From assembly GCA_002366675.1 (NCBI GenBank), contig DFBO01000066.1, positions 1 through 7,140 on the forward strand: 7,140 nucleotides of DNA. The letters are read 5' to 3'. This DNA is from Flavobacteriaceae bacterium UBA3078. GTDB taxonomy: Bacteria; Bacteroidota; Bacteroidia; Flavobacteriales; Flavobacteriaceae. The translations under genes were made by a program, and so were the position numbers. Under the pieces are notes generated by a model. That model was not told the DNA's origin, did not search any database, and saw nothing but the letters and a program-made list of their open reading frames with translations. Below are positions 5,268 through 7,140 of this stretch, piece after piece. The first letter of the stretch is position 1; every line of letters starts with the position of its first letter.

Positions 5268-6422
5268 TTAAATCATAAACAATTCTGAAGCAATACCATC
5301 AACTAAAAACTTTCCTTTTTGAGTTGCTGATAATATAGATGAATTCTTATCACTCTTAATTACAAGTAAATCTTTATTAATGAATTTTTGAGATTGCTCT
5401 ATAATGTACGTTTTGCAAGATTCACCAAAATCTTGTTCTATTTTTTTAAGTGAAACTCCCCAAATAGTTCTTAAACCTGTCATAACATATTCGTTGTATT
5501 GTTCTTGAATAGTCAAGATTTCTTTGGTGTTTGGCAAACAATTTTCCTCAATACTTTTAATGTATTTTGTATTGTTAGATACATTCCAACTTCTAGTATT
5601 TTCATTAAATGAATGTGCAGATGGTCCAATGCCTAAATACGGTTTTCCTTGCCAATAACTTGTGTTGTGCTGTGAGAAAAAATCAGGCTTTCCAAAATTG
5701 GAAATCTCATAATGTATGAAGCCTTGCTTTTCGGTTTCTGACATTAAATGATTAAAATGAAGTTGCGCCAAATCGTCATTCATAGGAGGATAAACACCTT
5801 TTTTAATAAAGGTATCTAAAGCTGTTTTTGGTTCAACTGTTAGGGCATAACTAGAAATATGATTCACGCCAAGACTAAAAGCCATCAGTAAATTCTCGTC
5901 CCATTTCTCTATGCTCATACTTGGAATCCCGTAGATTAAATCGATGGTAATATTATCGAAGTGTTTTGTGGCTTCTAACAAACATTTTTTTGCTTCTTCT
6001 GAAGAATGTGCTCGATTCATGGCTTTTAAATCGTCTTCAAAAAAAGATTGAATACCAATTGAAAGTCTATTTATTCCTATTTGTCTGTAATCCTCAAAAA
6101 CAGTTGTCGACTGCGCTTGAACAGACATTAAATCGTCTGGATTTGCTTCTAATGTAATCTCAGGATTGGCAACTACTTGATAATTTTTATATACTTCTTC
6201 AATTAAAAATTTTAATTCGTTAATCGTTAATAAAGAAGGTGTTCCTCCTCCAAAATAAATAGTTTCAACCGTTTTGTTTTTGAATTCATCTTTTCGTAAT
6301 CCTAGCTCTTTAACTAAAGCAGCAACAAGCTCATCTTTCTTTTTAAGTGAGGTAGAAAAGTGGAAGTCGCAATAAAAGCAAGCTTGTTTACAGAATGGTA
6401 TGTGGATATAAATTCCTGCCAT
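5268..6422 (-). CDS. hemW: Radical SAM family heme chaperone HemW
   Basis: A 384-residue cytosolic radical SAM protein of about the usual HemW length. The iron-sulfur motif is C11-x3-C15-x2-C18 (PFCKQACFYCDF), followed by the SAM-binding GGGTPS (58-63), EANPDD (92-97) and NRLSIGIQSF. The HNTSYW motif (252-257) followed by YLGIGPSAHSF is a HemW marker that distinguishes it from the coproporphyrinogen oxidase HemN. HemW binds heme and delivers it to target proteins such as respiratory enzymes; that role is known from the family, not from this sequence. The ATG shares a base with the preceding TAA (TAATG), so translation is probably coupled to the DUF3667 gene. The C-terminal part is shorter in conserved motifs, as in the family, and no truncation or frameshift is seen. 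Confidence 0.95.
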   Translation of the reverse strand: MAGIYIHIPFCKQACFYCDFHFSTSLKKKDELVAALVKELGLRKDEFKNKTVETIYFGGGTPSLLTINELKFLIEEVYKNYQVVANPEITLEANPDDLMSVQAQSTTVFEDYRQIGINRLSIGIQSFFEDDLKAMNRAHSSEEAKKCLLEATKHFDNITIDLIYGIPSMSIEKWDENLLMAFSLGVNHISSYALTVEPKTALDTFIKKGVYPPMNDDLAQLHFNHLMSETEKQGFIHYEISNFGKPDFFSQHNTSYWQGKPYLGIGPSAHSFNENTRSWNVSNNTKYIKSIEENCLPNTKEILTIQEQYNEYVMTGLRTIWGVSLKKIEQDFGESCKTYIIEQSQKFINKDLLVIKSDKNSSILSATQKGKFLVDGIASELFMI

Positions 6423-7140
6423 TATAACGTTTTCAACCAGACAATAAGAAACGAAATTCCATAGCCAAAAATCATATAAAAGAATATCGAGAATAAAAAC
6501 ACTAATACAGTTTTAAGAATGGTTAATACACTTATCTTTTTAAACAATGAAGTTAAAACGTAAATCATGTAGAAAAATAGGAATATAAATGGCACCATTT
6601 TATATTTTGGACCAGCATATTGTAAACCAAACATTAGAACAGTTGTGATAATTATATAAAAACCTATAACATAAAATGAAACAGCAAGATATTCTGCAAA
6701 TGTGTACTTTTTATAAAAGAACAATTTAACGAATATGGCAAAAGAAAAAACAAAAGTGAAAATAATATTATTGATATTTTTTGCCATAAATATTCCTGCA
6801 TTATTAATCAAACTTTGATCAAGTTTTTCACTTCCAACAACTGCCATATTCTCCATCGGATCATAATTTAATATTGCTTTTATAAGTACAAAAATAATAG
6901 TTGTTAAAATGAAAAACGGAACTGGTTTATAGTATGTTTTTCGTTTACCATTTAAATATTCAATAAATAATTTCCCTGGGTTTATTATTAATAATTTAAT
7001 TGTAAGAAATAAAGGCGAGTTAATTGAAAACACTACATCTATAAAATCTTGAAAAGTTTCTTTAAAGGTCACTTTATGAATGGATGTTCGCTGACCACAG
7101 TTACTACAATAACTATCTGAAATTTTGGAGGTGCAATTTT
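6422..7140 (-). CDS. DUF3667 domain-containing membrane protein (partial)
   Basis: A DUF3667 protein whose N-terminus is cut by the right edge; 238 residues plus the stop are visible. The open frame continues through a GTG at 7072 to the edge. The extra part encodes C-x8-C-x2-C (codons at 7133, 7106 and 7097), the end of a zinc ribbon (CSNCGQR), so the start is a few codons or more beyond 7140. The DUF3667 signature follows: HKVTFKETFQDF, then NPGKLFIEYLNGKRKTYYKPVPF. Four or five membrane segments follow, roughly at FFILTTIIFVLIK, IIFTFVFSFAIFVKLF, YLAVSFYVIGFYIIITTVLM, PFIFLFFYMIYVL and VLVFLFSIFFYMIFGYGISFLI. Function is unknown. Its stop overlaps the hemW start by one base, and it appears to be the most upstream visible gene of the operon. 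Confidence 0.87.
   Translation of the reverse strand, partial: NCTSKISDSYCSNCGQRTSIHKVTFKETFQDFIDVVFSINSPLFLTIKLLIINPGKLFIEYLNGKRKTYYKPVPFFILTTIIFVLIKAILNYDPMENMAVVGSEKLDQSLINNAGIFMAKNINNIIFTFVFSFAIFVKLFFYKKYTFAEYLAVSFYVIGFYIIITTVLMFGLQYAGPKYKMVPFIFLFFYMIYVLTSLFKKISVLTILKTVLVFLFSIFFYMIFGYGISFLIVWLKTL

Noticed and set aside
5268..6422. Oxygen-independent coproporphyrinogen oxidase HemN
   Set aside because: The cysteine motif environment (CFYCDF), the HNTSYW motif and the length of 384 residues fit HemW, not the longer HemN.

Overview
The window looks like chromosomal DNA of a member of the Flavobacteriaceae (phylum Bacteroidota). The DNA is strongly A+T rich, start codons have no clear Shine-Dalgarno sequences, and most proteins belong to families typical of flavobacteria (DUF4407, DUF4230, DUF3667, an N-terminally extended PhnA/YjdM, and small STAS proteins). 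Species cannot be told from the sequence alone.

Left part (1-2369, plus strand). A strong intrinsic terminator closes a gene that lies outside the window. It is followed by a DUF4407 membrane protein with a long coiled-coil region. Next comes a small secreted protein of unknown function, framed by a 20-bp inverted repeat (18 of 20 positions match). About 75 bp further on is a tandem, hairpin-forming repeat. A DUF4440/SnoaL-like (NTF2-fold) lipoprotein follows. The inverted repeats and structured tail suggest that the small secreted gene is, or was, a mobile single-gene cassette set between two ordinary genes. This is the most unusual part of the window.

Middle (2370-2871, minus strand). A 92-residue STAS-domain protein converges on the lipoprotein gene with no bases between the two stop codons. 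Upstream of it are 223 non-coding bases with a candidate flavobacterial -7 promoter box and three copies of TTCGAT, two of them within TTCGATGA copies exactly 50 bp apart.

Right part (2872-7140, minus strand). Six tightly packed genes read leftwards and probably form one operon: a DUF3667 membrane protein (cut by the window edge), hemW (radical SAM heme chaperone), a cyclase-family metal hydrolase, a DUF4230 membrane-anchored protein, an MmcQ/YjbR-family protein and a PhnA/YjdM zinc-ribbon protein. Gaps run from a 1-base overlap to 43 bases. Apart from HemW, these have only family-level functions, so a shared pathway cannot be read from the order.

No rRNA, tRNA, CRISPR array, transposase or integrase gene was seen. 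No complete defence or secretion system is evident. The only candidate for something undescribed is the putative cassette at 1201-1769 with its downstream repeat.
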